A program made the position numbers and the translations under genes. From Enterobacterales bacterium (GTDB lineage: Bacteria; Pseudomonadota; Gammaproteobacteria; Enterobacterales; Succinivibrionaceae): a DNA stretch of 64,000 nucleotides. The stretch is from assembly GCA_900768635.1 (NCBI GenBank), contig CAAGDP010000198.1, positions 12,466 to 76,465 of the forward strand, in the 5' to 3' direction. Under the pieces are notes generated by a model. The model worked only from the letters and a program-made list of their open reading frames with translations, made no database searches and was not told where the DNA came from. Shown here piece by piece: positions 47,265-57,182 of the stretch. Every line of letters begins with the position of its first letter. Within the stretch, counting starts at the first letter, position 1.

Positions 47265-47967
47265 CTAAGAGAATCCTTAATTCCGCCAGATGACAAATTT
47301 CAACATCCGGCTTCAGATTTAAATTGTTGCAATTAATGTCTGTTCTTAACAGACAGCTTTTCATCCCAGCCAGTTTTGATCCGGATAAATCGGTACAAAT
47401 ATCATCTCCCACATGCAGGATCCGGTGAGATGGCAGGTCGCAAAGTCTGGCCGCTTCTGTAAAAATAACTGGTGACGGTTTGGACTTCAATCGTTCATTG
47501 GCACGCAATACAAATGAAAAGCAGGAAGACAGACCGATACGCTCAGCGTCCACATTACCGTTGGTTATAGCGCCCAGCAGATATTTTCTGGAAAGAGCCC
47601 GAAGCAGGGAAAAACTCTGATGGGGGACAACTAAAGTCGAACGCACGGCAATAAAAGCTTTCATAACCGCATCAGCATTGTAAGCAGCGAGCAGATCGCT
47701 GTTTCCGGAATATCTGAACATGGATACCAGAGTTTCCCGACGAAATCTGGTTACATCATGAATAATTTCAGGATTTACAGCCACAGTCCGGGATTTAAAT
47801 TCATCATAACAGCCGGCAATTCCGGCAGACTTCAAATCCCGGTTGCTTTCCAAGTATGCCCTAAACCACTTTTCAGCCCGATCTATAACTCCACTATTGT
47901 CATACAGAGTATCATCCAAATCAAATGTTACAGCCCGGACCTGTTGTAAACTGCTATGACAAATCAT
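47257..47967 (-). CDS. yigB: HAD-family phosphatase YigB
   Basis: Haloacid dehalogenase-type hydrolase, 236 residues (238 in E. coli). Motif I FDLDDTLYDN, motif II AITNGNVD, motif III region RLKSKPSPVIF, motif IV HVGDDICTDLSGSKLAGM. In E. coli YigB dephosphorylates FMN and the riboflavin precursor 5-amino-6-(ribitylamino)uracil phosphate. ATG 47967, inside the end of xerC, fits the family N-terminus better than the open frame to 48036. Confidence 0.9.
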   Translation of the reverse strand: MICHSSLQQVRAVTFDLDDTLYDNSGVIDRAEKWFRAYLESNRDLKSAGIAGCYDEFKSRTVAVNPEIIHDVTRFRRETLVSMFRYSGNSDLLAAYNADAVMKAFIAVRSTLVVPHQSFSLLRALSRKYLLGAITNGNVDAERIGLSSCFSFVLRANERLKSKPSPVIFTEAARLCDLPSHRILHVGDDICTDLSGSKLAGMKSCLLRTDINCNNLNLKPDVEICHLAELRILLDV

Positions 47968-48928
47968 CAGAAGTTTCCGTTTTCCGTAGCAGAGTCTGAT
48001 GCTGTTCCATTCTGTCCCGTGGATGAGCTTGTTCATAAACCCGTGCCAGAGCTGCTATATCTGTATGGGAATATATCTGGGTGGTGGAAAGTCTTTCGTG
48101 ACCCAGTAACTCCTGAACAGCCCGTACATTATGAGAACTGCTTACCATGGCAGTAGCAAAACTATGTCGCAGTTTATGAGGATAAATATCCAGTCCCACA
48201 CTATGGGTTCTGGCATAAATTTTAAGTCTCATCTCCACATTTCTGGATGTGGTTCTGGTACCGTACTTACTGACAAACAAAGCAGTTTCATCTGCCCTAG
48301 CCCAGTTATTTCTGATATCCAGATAGGCATTTAACGCTTTAAGCGCCGGGATCCCCATGGGAACAATCCGTTCTTTACTTCCCTTACCAACTACCTTGAC
48401 CTGCCTTGCATCCAGATAAACCCGGTCCAAATCCAATGAAACCAGCTCAGAAACACGAAGGCCGGAAGAATACATAAGTTCGATCATAGCTTTGTCTCTG
48501 ACTGACATAAAATTATCAAGTTCCGTACTGTTTGCTAATCCTTCAGTTGCCGGCTGATCCAGCATAAATGACATCTGATCATCTGAAAAATAAGAAGGAA
48601 GCCTTTTATTTTTTTTCAGACTTCCCACTGCAAGCGTAGGATCATTAACAGTGAGAGATTTAAGCTGAAGAAAGCGAAAAAGACTTTTTATTGCTGCCAG
48701 CCAGACATTTATACTGGCAGAAGCAATACCTTTAGAACGATAAAAAGATACAAAAGATCGAATAATATCTGAAGATATTTCTGAAACCCCGGTAATGCCC
48801 TGATCAGTAATGAATTCTCTGAATTTATCCAATCCGAACCGGTAGGTGGAAACAGTATGAGAACTTAAATTTCTTTCATTACGGAGATAACTGGTAAACC
48901 TTTCGCAGGCTTCCGAAAAACCCATCAT
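47954..48928 (-). CDS. xerC: Tyrosine recombinase XerC
   Basis: Chromosome dimer resolution recombinase acting with XerD at dif. 324 residues, slightly longer than E. coli (298). N-terminal SAM-like core-binding domain (RFTSYLRNERNLSSHTVSTY), then catalytic Arg in SSGLRVSELV, Lys in VVGKGSKERIVPMG, HKLRHSFATAM, and LLGHERLSTTQIYSH with the nucleophilic Tyr. ATG 48928 is followed by a second ATG. It lies 10 bases after DUF484, the E. coli order. Its genomic context identifies it as xerC and not a phage integrase. Confidence 0.94.
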   Translation of the reverse strand: MMGFSEACERFTSYLRNERNLSSHTVSTYRFGLDKFREFITDQGITGVSEISSDIIRSFVSFYRSKGIASASINVWLAAIKSLFRFLQLKSLTVNDPTLAVGSLKKNKRLPSYFSDDQMSFMLDQPATEGLANSTELDNFMSVRDKAMIELMYSSGLRVSELVSLDLDRVYLDARQVKVVGKGSKERIVPMGIPALKALNAYLDIRNNWARADETALFVSKYGTRTTSRNVEMRLKIYARTHSVGLDIYPHKLRHSFATAMVSSSHNVRAVQELLGHERLSTTQIYSHTDIAALARVYEQAHPRDRMEQHQTLLRKTETSDDLS

Positions 48929-48938
48929 CCTTCACCGC

Positions 48939-49631
48939 CTAGCTTTTAATTTTCACAAAACGGGGAATTAACAATGCCAGATAATCAGCCAGCTGCTCAA
49001 TAAATGAAGTATCAAGTCCGCTATGGTAGTGGTCCACATGGGCATGACCAAATGCCAGTATTCCCAAATCACCTATCTTCACAAGAGCCCGGGAAAAAAC
49101 CATTTCTTCACTTCTGAATACCAGTCGCCGATCCAGATCTGTAACTTTTCCTAAAGAAACCTTATTTTGAGCCATAAGATCGTTGCAAACTGCTGCAAAG
49201 TCCAAAGCTGAAATCACATAGGAGGAACTATCATCCTCACATTCAACAACATTACCATTCAGAACCAGACAAGTGTAGGGAATAAACAACTTATCACGAC
49301 AGTAATCATTTAAAAGCTGATCCATTTCCTTAACAGACTTACATTGAAATAAATCATTGTACATTCCGAAAAAGGTGCGGAACAATGTATCGTTATAAGC
49401 GGCAATCTCTCCAAAATCTCTGAGTTTATCAGTCAGGCTTCGGATCCGGTCCCTGAAACGCTCCTGCTGAGCCTCCACCAGAGACATAGTACCTCTGATA
49501 TGATGAGGAATTTCAGCATTGTCCAAAACCTCCGGATGACGAATAAAAAAAGCAGGATTATCGATAAGATATTCTGCAATATCAGTTTCATTCTTAGGTT
49601 TCAGAACCAGTCTCTTGATCTCTCGCGCCAT
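48939..49631 (-). CDS. DUF484 family protein (YigA)
   Basis: A 230-residue cytosolic protein of the DUF484 family, which has a GAF-like fold. The N-terminal YLIDNPAFFIRHPEVL, and MSLVEAQQERFRDRI with following coiled coil are diagnostic; the C-terminal half carries the GAF-like sheet (LGILAFGHAHVDHYHSG, FIEQLADYLALLIPRF). Function is not known. It lies between dapF and xerC, as in E. coli and Pseudomonas, and is part of the same transcription unit. Confidence 0.9.
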   Translation of the reverse strand: MAREIKRLVLKPKNETDIAEYLIDNPAFFIRHPEVLDNAEIPHHIRGTMSLVEAQQERFRDRIRSLTDKLRDFGEIAAYNDTLFRTFFGMYNDLFQCKSVKEMDQLLNDYCRDKLFIPYTCLVLNGNVVECEDDSSSYVISALDFAAVCNDLMAQNKVSLGKVTDLDRRLVFRSEEMVFSRALVKIGDLGILAFGHAHVDHYHSGLDTSFIEQLADYLALLIPRFVKIKS

Positions 49632-49665
49632 ATCTTACTGCCCCGATCTCACCGGAGTAACACTC

Positions 49666-50496
49666 CTAAAGATCAATCTCTCCGTCAAACACATGGGTGG
49701 CAGGACCCTTCATCATAACCGGCTCACCTTCACCTTTCCAGGAAATGTTCAGATCTCCGCCGGGCAGATGAACCAGAACATTACTGTCCAGTTTACCCTG
49801 ATTAATTCCTACCGAACAGGCTGCGCAGGCGCCGGTGCCACAGGCCATAGTTTCTCCTGCACCCCGCTCAAAAACCCGCAAACTAATTTCATTGCGGGAA
49901 ATAATCTGCATAAAACCCACATTGACCCGCTCCGGAAATCTTTCATGAGATTCCAGAAGCGGACCAAGTTCCTCAACCGGAGCACTTTTCACATCCGGAA
50001 CTTCCAGAACACAATGAGGATTGCCCATGGACACAGCTCCGCAAAACAGGTTTTTATCTCCGGCCTGAAGAATATAGGTTTTTTCAGCTTTCTGAGCTCT
50101 GAAAGGGATCCTGGCAGGAGTAAATTCCGGTTCTCCCATATTAACCGTTACCAGCTCATCCTCATCCACATTAAGAATAATCTTTCCGCTCATAGTACTT
50201 ACCGCAATAATGCGCTTATTAGTCAGTCCTTTTAAGCGCACAAACCGGGCGAAGCATCGTGCACCATTACCGCACTGCTGCACCTCACCTCCATCGGCAT
50301 TATAAATCCGGTAATGAAAATCCATATCCGGATCAAATGGAGGTTCTACTATCAGTAACTGATCAAATCCGATGCCGAAATGCCGATCCGCAAGTTTACT
50401 GATAACCTTGGGATTCAGGAAAACCTTCTGGGTCACGGCATCTATAACCATAAAGTCATTTCCCAAACCATGCATTTTTGAAAAACGAATTTTCAT
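49666..50496 (-). CDS. dapF: Diaminopimelate epimerase
   Basis: Interconverts LL- and meso-diaminopimelate for lysine and peptidoglycan. 276 residues (274 in E. coli). The two catalytic Cys are seen in [14 protein letters not shown] and [28 protein letters not shown] begins the protein. Placed with lysA upstream and DUF484 downstream, as in E. coli apart from the added lysA. Confidence 0.96.
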   Translation of the reverse strand: MKIRFSKMHGLGNDFMVIDAVTQKVFLNPKVISKLADRHFGIGFDQLLIVEPPFDPDMDFHYRIYNADGGEVQQCGNGARCFARFVRLKGLTNKRIIAVSTMSGKIILNVDEDELVTVNMGEPEFTPARIPFRAQKAEKTYILQAGDKNLFCGAVSMGNPHCVLEVPDVKSAPVEELGPLLESHERFPERVNVGFMQIISRNEISLRVFERGAGETMACGTGACAACSVGINQGKLDSNVLVHLPGGDLNISWKGEGEPVMMKGPATHVFDGEIDL

Positions 50497-50526
50497 ATTA
50501 TTGTCTTCCTGAAAAAAGTATATTTA

Positions 50527-51771
50527 CTATTCAGCCAGAAGAATTTCCTGCTGCCATAATTCTTCCACGGTTTCGCGACGTCTGATCAGATGGTCCTTGC
50601 AGCAATCAACCATAACTTCAGCTGCTCGTGGACGGGAATTATAGGATGAAGCCATGGAAAAACCATAAGCCCCAGCAGAAAACTGTACCAGATAGTCTCC
50701 CGGTGCAACTCTGAGACTGCGTTCCTTCCCGAGAAAGTCTCCGGATTCACATACAGGGCCTACCACATCATAAACTTTCTCTTCACAGTCCTTTTCCACA
50801 GCATTACTAATCTTCATCCAGGCAGAATACAGGGAAGGACGAATCATATCATTCATGCCGGTATCCACAATGGCAAAATTGGAAGCCTCACCTTCCTTAA
50901 GGTACTCCACTTTCGCCACCAGAATACCTGCATTGGCAACCATGGATCTTCCCGGCTCTACCAGTAATTTAAGACCGGTATCTTTCAGACGATCCTGCAA
51001 CATCTGCATATATTCCTGAGGTGACGGAGGAGTCTCATTATCATAAACCACACCAAGACCGCCACCCATATCAATATGTTCCAGAGTTATTCCTTCCTTT
51101 TTCAATCGATCCACCAGAATCAGAACTCTGTCCAGTGCATCAGCAAAAGGCTTTAGTTCAGTAAGCTGTGAGCCGATGTGGCAATCGATACCCTTAATCG
51201 CAATCCCCGGCAAATTCCGGGCTTGGAGATAAAGATTAAAAGCTCTTTCAATAGGCACACCAAATTTATTCTTCTTCAGACCGGTGGAAATATAGGGATG
51301 AGTATGAGCATCAACATCAGGATTGATTCGTATGGACACAGGTGCAGTAAGATGTAATTGTGATGCCACCTGGGAAATACGTTCCATTTCCGCTTCGGAT
51401 TCCACATTAAAGGAGCAGATCCCGGCCTTCAAGGCAAATTCAATCTCTTCAACGCTCTTTGCCACTCCTGAATACACTACCTTGGATGCATCTCCTCCTG
51501 CCTTAAGAACTCTGGCAAGCTCTCCTCTGGAAACAATATCAAAACCGGCACCGAGTCTGGCCATGGTCTGAAGAACTGCAATATTACTGTTTGCCTTTAC
51601 TGCGTAACAAACCTGATGAGGGATTTCAAGAGACTGATCATACTGGCGATACACATCTTCCAATGCATTTTTTGAATAAACATACAATGGAGTGCCATAT
51701 TTCTCCGCCAGATCAGCTACACATAAATTTTCCGCAAACAGTTTGCCATTCTTAAATTCAAAATAACTCAT
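50527..51771 (-). CDS. lysA: Diaminopimelate decarboxylase
   Basis: PLP-dependent fold III enzyme making L-lysine from meso-diaminopimelate. 414 residues. PLP-binding Lys in VCYAVKANSN, HIGSQLTELKPF, DMGGGLGVVY, EPGRSMVANAG, and the substrate-binding Cys in GPVCESGDFLG. ATG 51771 has AGGAG 5 bases upstream; the frame opens at 51813. Arrangement lptM-lysA-dapF is that of Vibrio, Pseudomonas and Shewanella. Confidence 0.95.
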   Translation of the reverse strand: MSYFEFKNGKLFAENLCVADLAEKYGTPLYVYSKNALEDVYRQYDQSLEIPHQVCYAVKANSNIAVLQTMARLGAGFDIVSRGELARVLKAGGDASKVVYSGVAKSVEEIEFALKAGICSFNVESEAEMERISQVASQLHLTAPVSIRINPDVDAHTHPYISTGLKKNKFGVPIERAFNLYLQARNLPGIAIKGIDCHIGSQLTELKPFADALDRVLILVDRLKKEGITLEHIDMGGGLGVVYDNETPPSPQEYMQMLQDRLKDTGLKLLVEPGRSMVANAGILVAKVEYLKEGEASNFAIVDTGMNDMIRPSLYSAWMKISNAVEKDCEEKVYDVVGPVCESGDFLGKERSLRVAPGDYLVQFSAGAYGFSMASSYNSRPRAAEVMVDCCKDHLIRRRETVEELWQQEILLAE

Positions 51772-51844
51772 AAAACTCCTAAACAGGTTTTCCGTATCTT
51801 CATCCGTAAACAAAGATCATTATAAATATCTATTCATACTTTAC

Positions 51845-52117
51845 TCAATCATCAAGCTTTTTATCTTGATCAGATTCAGACTTCTGCTGTTCGGCTCTAG
51901 AATCATTACCTGATTCTGTTTCCTTCTTTTGCCTGTTCTGCTCTTTTGCCGGTGATACTTCCAAATTTACAGTATTTTTCGGGGCGACTGCAGAAGGATC
52001 TGCCTGAGAAGGTTCATCCTGAGGCATATACAACGGTCCCTTAAGACCACAGGCTGAAAGCAGAAATAATGATATTGATACACATATCATTCTTGTAAAT
52101 AAAACAACAAAATTCAT
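51845..52117 (-). CDS. lptM: LptM (YifL) LPS-assembly lipoprotein
   Basis: A 90-residue lipoprotein. Lipobox LLSAC is followed by the conserved CGLKGPLYMP, the short segment known to insert in the LptDE translocon and help LptD disulfide maturation. The rest is a hydrophilic, low-complexity tail (KKETESGNDSRAEQQKSESD) longer than in E. coli (67 residues). It sits between cyaA and lysA, as expected. Confidence 0.92.
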   Translation of the reverse strand: MNFVVLFTRMICVSISLFLLSACGLKGPLYMPQDEPSQADPSAVAPKNTVNLEVSPAKEQNRQKKETESGNDSRAEQQKSESDQDKKLDD

Positions 52118-52160
52118 GGTCTGAATTCCCTGTTAAAGCTATTCACCAAAATATCTTATT

Positions 52161-52179
52161 GAAAGGCGGATCCTCCGCC
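52161..52179 (-). terminator. Possible terminator/attenuator after cyaA
   Basis: On the minus strand GGCGGA-GGA-TCCGCC (52165-52179) followed by TTTC. The U tract is short, so read-through into lptM is likely. Confidence 0.45.
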
Positions 52180-52188
52180 CTGATCTGC

Positions 52189-54705
52189 CTATCGTGCAGA
52201 ATAAATCTTAATGGAATACTCCCCGTCCCGGTTCTTAATCTGAAAAAACTGCGGGAGGGAAAAATGAACTGTCCGGGAGGATAATTCCGCCCCCTGTGAC
52301 AAATCAGCATCCATCCTTTCCTGATAATTTTTATTTATACCTTCCACCAGCTGTGAAAGTTTAGTTTCACTACTGATATAGGAACGAAGCTGATTATCTT
52401 CATCCAAAACAAAAACCCGGAATCCTTCATTAAGTTCTTCAAAGAAAAACTGCACAACTCCGCTGCAGGAATACTGATATACCTTTTCCAGCTCGGGACT
52501 GCGGGATCGCTCCTTATCATTTCTAATTTCAGAGGATCTGATAAACTCAATATAATTAAGAGAATCCAGCAAAGGCTCTATGGTAACATCCTTGGCATTT
52601 CTCATAGCAGCGTAAGTGCGATTTCCTAGCATGAAAACCAGTTTGGAATCCTGATTTCCATTACCTGAACTTATCTTCAGTAAATCAAATAACAAATCAG
52701 AAACCTGCTGTTTAACAATACCTGTCAGATACTGACTGTAGCTGTAAACCCGGAATGGCGGCAAATGTTTCACATCAGCCTCAGGATTTCTCACATTGGC
52801 TATAGCAGACAACGCCTTTATAATTTCTTCATTACCTTCATAATGATTTACAAAAATCTCACCCCAGGAATTTGCGTACACTACATCAATGCAATTAACC
52901 AGCGAGCGCCGGGCCACACCAAAGGAAAGTACATCCACATTAGCCAGCTCCAGTTCCTTTTTATCCTGTTCACTGCTTAAATCTGAGGATATATTCAGAA
53001 GAAGGCAAAGTCTCTTAAAGTACATAGGTCCAACAAGATCCTTGTTGGTCACGGTTATGCTGTTAAAATTCGAGATAATATCCAGCAAATCTGAAACCAG
53101 CCGGTAAATTTTGGAAGTAACAACTTCGGGTGCATTTTCAGAAAGAAAAATACGGGTCTTTCTGGTAATAACACCATTTACTATTGACCATAACAGAACA
53201 TCAACAATATTCTGATTGAAGTAGGCGCATTTGGATCTGACAATGGAAGAAGGGTTGATTGCCGATGTATACAGATACCATCCGTAACGGTTAATCCGTT
53301 GCGCAGGAACGTAAACTAATGTTACGTTTTTTTCATTTACGCTTTTCTCATCCACAGAAGGGGAAATATTAAGATTCACCTTCTGAATCTTATTTTTTTT
53401 ATACTCAAAAGCAGAACTCAGTTTCTGCGTTAAAATCTGAAAATCTGTAATATCAATAGGACATCCTAGCTTCTGCACTCGACTGGAAAAACTCCTTAAC
53501 CGGGAGCTGCTTTCCAACATGAGATCCACGATCCTGCGGTTGATGGATACCACCTGACCGATTTTCCAGTTTTTCTGATCAAGTAACTTATCCAATGTAG
53601 ATCTGGGTATATTGTTCTTGCGTATGAAATCATTAACAAAATTGATACGCCACTGCATAAACACAGAAGAATCGTTAAAATCCATGCCGTTGACTACTTT
53701 CATCAGAAAACAAACCTGAAGCATATCCAGACGTAGCCGGCTGTCAATTTTCTTCAGATATCCCACTATCCTTTCATACACTGAATAGTAGGAATCCATG
53801 GAAATATCATAACGTTCAGAGGACTGAATTTTTCTGCGAATATCATTAGCTACCAGACGAATCCGCGGATAATCATCAGCATATGCCTCCATAAGCAGGA
53901 TCTTTATTGTAGCCTTAAAAGGTGAATCGACACCTTTATACAGCAACCACATAGCTGATCCGAAAAATTCCTGCACCGGAATATTATTTACCGATCCCAA
54001 ATCAAACCATTCTGTTGATTTAACCTCACCGCTGGCAAAAAGCTCATTGACGTACTTATCATACTCTGTATTGTCAGTATCGTGCTCTTCGGATACCAGA
54101 TACCACACCAGCTTTTTACCCGCCAGCCAGAGTGAAGATCGATAAAACTCCTCCAGAAGCAACAGATGCAGAGCGCTTCCGCAGTTTTCACTGTCGATGG
54201 ATGATGTATTGTCGCTGCGGAACTTATCGTCAGGCACTAAAAAGAAATTAACTTCAAAGTTCTGGTTTTGCGCCATATTGGAAATAACACCGCACTTCTG
54301 CTCCAGACTGGAGACTTTTTCAGGATCCATCAAATGGGAATAACATACCCATATATCCAGATCGGAACCAGCAGTCTGACCGATGGAGGAAGTACTTCCC
54401 ATGCAGTACAGTGACAGAATTGCAGGGCTCTCAATGTAACTTGCAATATTACAGTTACCTACATTACTTATACGATCAAGATAATCTTGCTGATAATCTG
54501 ACAGATGGAAATTGCAAATGCCATGAGGAGTGCTCCCGGGAATAAAACCCGGCAAAAGAGGGTGATTATAATGAAGAAGTACCGGAATAATTTCAAAAAG
54601 ATGTCTTGCAGATGATTTCATAGCTGCAAGAGCTCTTCTGGTTCGCTCCGCTGTTATTTTCTCGTAATGAGCGATATTACCGGATATTCTGGAAGGATTA
54701 TTCAA
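52189..54705 (-). CDS. cyaA: Class I adenylate cyclase
   Basis: Makes cAMP from ATP; E. coli-type class I enzyme, 838 residues (848 in E. coli). N-terminal catalytic half with TRRALAAM, LLHYNHPLLPGF, and the nucleotidyltransferase motif YCMGSTSSIGQTAGSDLDIWVCY (Gly-Ser and Asp-x-Asp). The regulatory C-terminal half is conserved too. The start is TTG at 54705 with AAGG nine bases upstream; the next Met is residue 29, inside the conserved region. E. coli cyaA also uses UUG, which limits its translation. It follows hemY by 14 bases on the same strand, unlike the divergent E. coli layout. Confidence 0.94.
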   Translation of the reverse strand: MNNPSRISGNIAHYEKITAERTRRALAAMKSSARHLFEIIPVLLHYNHPLLPGFIPGSTPHGICNFHLSDYQQDYLDRISNVGNCNIASYIESPAILSLYCMGSTSSIGQTAGSDLDIWVCYSHLMDPEKVSSLEQKCGVISNMAQNQNFEVNFFLVPDDKFRSDNTSSIDSENCGSALHLLLLEEFYRSSLWLAGKKLVWYLVSEEHDTDNTEYDKYVNELFASGEVKSTEWFDLGSVNNIPVQEFFGSAMWLLYKGVDSPFKATIKILLMEAYADDYPRIRLVANDIRRKIQSSERYDISMDSYYSVYERIVGYLKKIDSRLRLDMLQVCFLMKVVNGMDFNDSSVFMQWRINFVNDFIRKNNIPRSTLDKLLDQKNWKIGQVVSINRRIVDLMLESSSRLRSFSSRVQKLGCPIDITDFQILTQKLSSAFEYKKNKIQKVNLNISPSVDEKSVNEKNVTLVYVPAQRINRYGWYLYTSAINPSSIVRSKCAYFNQNIVDVLLWSIVNGVITRKTRIFLSENAPEVVTSKIYRLVSDLLDIISNFNSITVTNKDLVGPMYFKRLCLLLNISSDLSSEQDKKELELANVDVLSFGVARRSLVNCIDVVYANSWGEIFVNHYEGNEEIIKALSAIANVRNPEADVKHLPPFRVYSYSQYLTGIVKQQVSDLLFDLLKISSGNGNQDSKLVFMLGNRTYAAMRNAKDVTIEPLLDSLNYIEFIRSSEIRNDKERSRSPELEKVYQYSCSGVVQFFFEELNEGFRVFVLDEDNQLRSYISSETKLSQLVEGINKNYQERMDADLSQGAELSSRTVHFSLPQFFQIKNRDGEYSIKIYSAR

Positions 54706-54719
54706 CAGTACTAACCTTC

Positions 54720-55859
54720 TTATTTACTAAGTGAAGCTAGCTGGTGATTAACTTTTTCATAACATTGGCATATGACGCTATATTCCTGAGCCGGTATAGA
54801 TTCAGGGGGTAGTTTTCCATACCAATCCAATGCTTCAGAATAGTTGCCAGTCAAAAACATTTGTTTAGCAAAAGCCCGATAAAGTCTGGTACAGATGCGT
54901 TCATCTTCTGTAAGATGATCCTGCATATACTTAACGACCTGCGGCAAAAAGGTATCGCAGTTTACAATCTCATCCAGCATCTTGCTTACGTCACATTTTC
55001 TGAAACCTTCCAGAAGAATTTTTTCTGCTGTTTCAACATCGCCGAGAACCGCAATTCTGCTGGCAAAAAGGCCTTTAACTGCCGGTTCCTTTTTGAAAGA
55101 TCTAGAAACTTCTTCCCACAAAGATTTGGCAGCTTCGGAAGTTTCAATGCTACTCAGGTCATTCTGGTAGACATTAAGCTGGATTTTCAGAAAATCATCA
55201 TATTCAAAGGCCCGATCTTTTTTAACCTGAGAGAGAATCCCCTTAAGATGATCATAATCGCCCAGCAGAAGGTAAATACCTGAAAGTTTTCGGCAAATCA
55301 GCGGTATACTCCCGAATCTTGTCCGGGCATTTTCCAAAATCTCAACGGATTTGTCATACTGTTTTCTTTTCAGATAAAAATCTGATTTGATAAGCAGACA
55401 GGCAAGACCCGCCTTAGGTTCCAGTTCTTCAGCTTTTTTCAAACATTCCAGAAATTTTTCCTCAGAATTAAGTTTGATATAGGCATAAGATGCCAGAAGA
55501 TAATTTGCCACCGAACGATAATTTTTGTGGGTTTTATTTCTGAACAAATTCTCAGCATCATCGTAGCGATGTTCCGCCATGGCAATAACACCTGCTGAAA
55601 GATTTGATCGGGAAACAGTAGTTCTACGACTCCTGATAAAAGAACTGACCTGGGATCTGGCTGCCACAAGTTTGGTTATAAGACTTATAACAAGAGCTAT
55701 CACCAGATAAAGAGCAAGAACAGCTATCAAAGCGAATAATACAGAGGTCTCTATGGTGTAGTCACCAACACTGATGAATACATAACCATGATTATCTACT
55801 ACATAGGGAGCAGCAATTACAGCTATGCAGAACAGAATACATAAGATTACTTTTTTCAT
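54720..55859 (-). CDS. hemY: HemY family membrane TPR protein
   Basis: A 379-residue inner-membrane protein. Two N-terminal membrane helices (ILCILFCIAVIAAPYVV and SVLFALIAVLALYLVIALVISL) are followed by TPR-like helical repeats (MAEHRYDDAENLFRNKTHKN, LLASYAYIKLNSEEKFLECLKKAEELE). HemY is named from the enterobacterial hemCDXY operon, but it is not the protoporphyrinogen oxidase HemY of Bacillus and its function is not settled. It lies 12 bases after hemX and 14 before cyaA; hemC and hemD are absent. Confidence 0.87.
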   Translation of the reverse strand: MKKVILCILFCIAVIAAPYVVDNHGYVFISVGDYTIETSVLFALIAVLALYLVIALVISLITKLVAARSQVSSFIRSRRTTVSRSNLSAGVIAMAEHRYDDAENLFRNKTHKNYRSVANYLLASYAYIKLNSEEKFLECLKKAEELEPKAGLACLLIKSDFYLKRKQYDKSVEILENARTRFGSIPLICRKLSGIYLLLGDYDHLKGILSQVKKDRAFEYDDFLKIQLNVYQNDLSSIETSEAAKSLWEEVSRSFKKEPAVKGLFASRIAVLGDVETAEKILLEGFRKCDVSKMLDEIVNCDTFLPQVVKYMQDHLTEDERICTRLYRAFAKQMFLTGNYSEALDWYGKLPPESIPAQEYSVICQCYEKVNHQLASLSK

Positions 55860-55871
55860 CTGCTGCCACCC

Positions 55872-57182
55872 TTATTTAATGTTTTTCATATAATCTCTGA
55901 GGAGATTTAAGCTTTCAAACTGTTGTACACCTATAAAGATCACGCTACTGGATTGAAGCTCCTTTATTTCATTTAATACCTGTTCGGTAGACGGATCCTC
56001 ACAGTCATAATATTTGGTTATCAGATCAGAAACTTTGCGCAGATGAAGTTCATAAGCCATCTGCTGCTGAGAATAAACTGCCATCTGGGCTTCCAGCAGA
56101 GAAATAGTTAACCGGTTCTGCAATAGAACAATTTCATCCTTACTTAAAAACTTAAGTTCCTTGTCAGTATTCTTTCTTACAATTACCAGCTTACCAAAGA
56201 AATTACTTAAACCATTAGACAGATTTTCCTTCCAGTCGCCGATATTTTCATTTACAACCTGTTCGTGGTTTTCATTTTCTTCTGCAACCGATGAAAAATT
56301 AAGCTTGTATCCAAGTATTGGTAAATTCTTTACATTTTCCTCAAGAGCAGATAAACGGATAACCAGACTTTCGGAATCTAACAGTTCCAGATTGGACAGA
56401 TTTCTAATATCAGAGCTTATCGCTTTTCTGATTTGAATAAGCTGAGGATCCTGCAAATCCGCAAGAGCCACATCAGCTTCCTTTAAAAGAGAAATAGCGG
56501 TTTGAACATCATGTTCCAGATACATTTTTCGATATGAAAGCTTAAGCAGATATAAAGCTTCATTGCGCAGGAGTTTCTCCGGATCCTCTCCCACCTTAAT
56601 GATTTTTACTTCCTTCTTACTTTCCTGATCTGCTTTTTTTTGGACTTTAACCTCATCGAGAAGAGCTTTTGCTCCGGCAAACTGCTTTTCCAGTTCATGG
56701 AGTTTATCCTCCACATCCTGGGCATGGTTAACAGTATTCTGCAGTGTTATGGATGTAACATTATCCGCATCGTAAAGTGACTGTACCCGATCCTCCAATC
56801 TGATTACATTGGAGCGGATATCACTGAGACGGGTCTTATTTCGCGCATTACTGGAACTTTCATATATATAATCACCAAGAACAACCAAAATAAGAAGTCC
56901 GAAAGTAACAATACTGAGCCACCCGTTAAAGTTATTGAAAGCCTTTTCTTTCTTGAGCTCCTTTTCCACCTGATTAACAGCTTCCTCGCTTTTTTTGGTT
57001 GCTGTTGCCACTGATTTTTCCAGTTGCTCCTCACAGTTGCTTACCTTATCCTCAGTCGGTTGAAAAGTTGCATCATATTCTGCAGCGGCATCTGAAGAAT
57101 TATGATTTTTAGCATCAACTGGACCCTGCTCTTTTTCATTGTTGCTTAAATCTTCATCTATATTTTTATTCTGCTGAGACAT
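55872..57182 (-). CDS. hemX: HemX family protein
   Basis: A 436-residue bitopic membrane protein. An acidic, disordered N-terminus is followed by one transmembrane helix (LSIVTFGLLILVVLGDYIY, about residues 98-116) and a long helical periplasmic part with coiled coil (NVIRLEDRVQSLYD..., LEKQFAGAKALLDEV) and the HemX C-terminal domain (LYLLKLSYRKMYLEHDVQTA). HemX was once annotated as uroporphyrin-III methyltransferase but lacks that catalytic domain. ATG 57182 is chosen with AGGTG upstream; the frame opens at 57206. It heads the hemX-hemY-cyaA row. Confidence 0.85.
   Translation of the reverse strand: MSQQNKNIDEDLSNNEKEQGPVDAKNHNSSDAAAEYDATFQPTEDKVSNCEEQLEKSVATATKKSEEAVNQVEKELKKEKAFNNFNGWLSIVTFGLLILVVLGDYIYESSSNARNKTRLSDIRSNVIRLEDRVQSLYDADNVTSITLQNTVNHAQDVEDKLHELEKQFAGAKALLDEVKVQKKADQESKKEVKIIKVGEDPEKLLRNEALYLLKLSYRKMYLEHDVQTAISLLKEADVALADLQDPQLIQIRKAISSDIRNLSNLELLDSESLVIRLSALEENVKNLPILGYKLNFSSVAEENENHEQVVNENIGDWKENLSNGLSNFFGKLVIVRKNTDKELKFLSKDEIVLLQNRLTISLLEAQMAVYSQQQMAYELHLRKVSDLITKYYDCEDPSTEQVLNEIKELQSSSVIFIGVQQFESLNLLRDYMKNIK

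Noticed and set aside
47954..48928. Tyrosine recombinase considered as a phage or island integrase
   Set aside because: It sits in the conserved dapF-DUF484-xerC-yigB-uvrD order and has XerC length and motifs; no attachment site or phage genes are nearby.
49615..50235. 206-codon open frame antisense to dapF
   Set aside because: Lies wholly opposite dapF and DUF484, both certain genes; its translation resembles no family.
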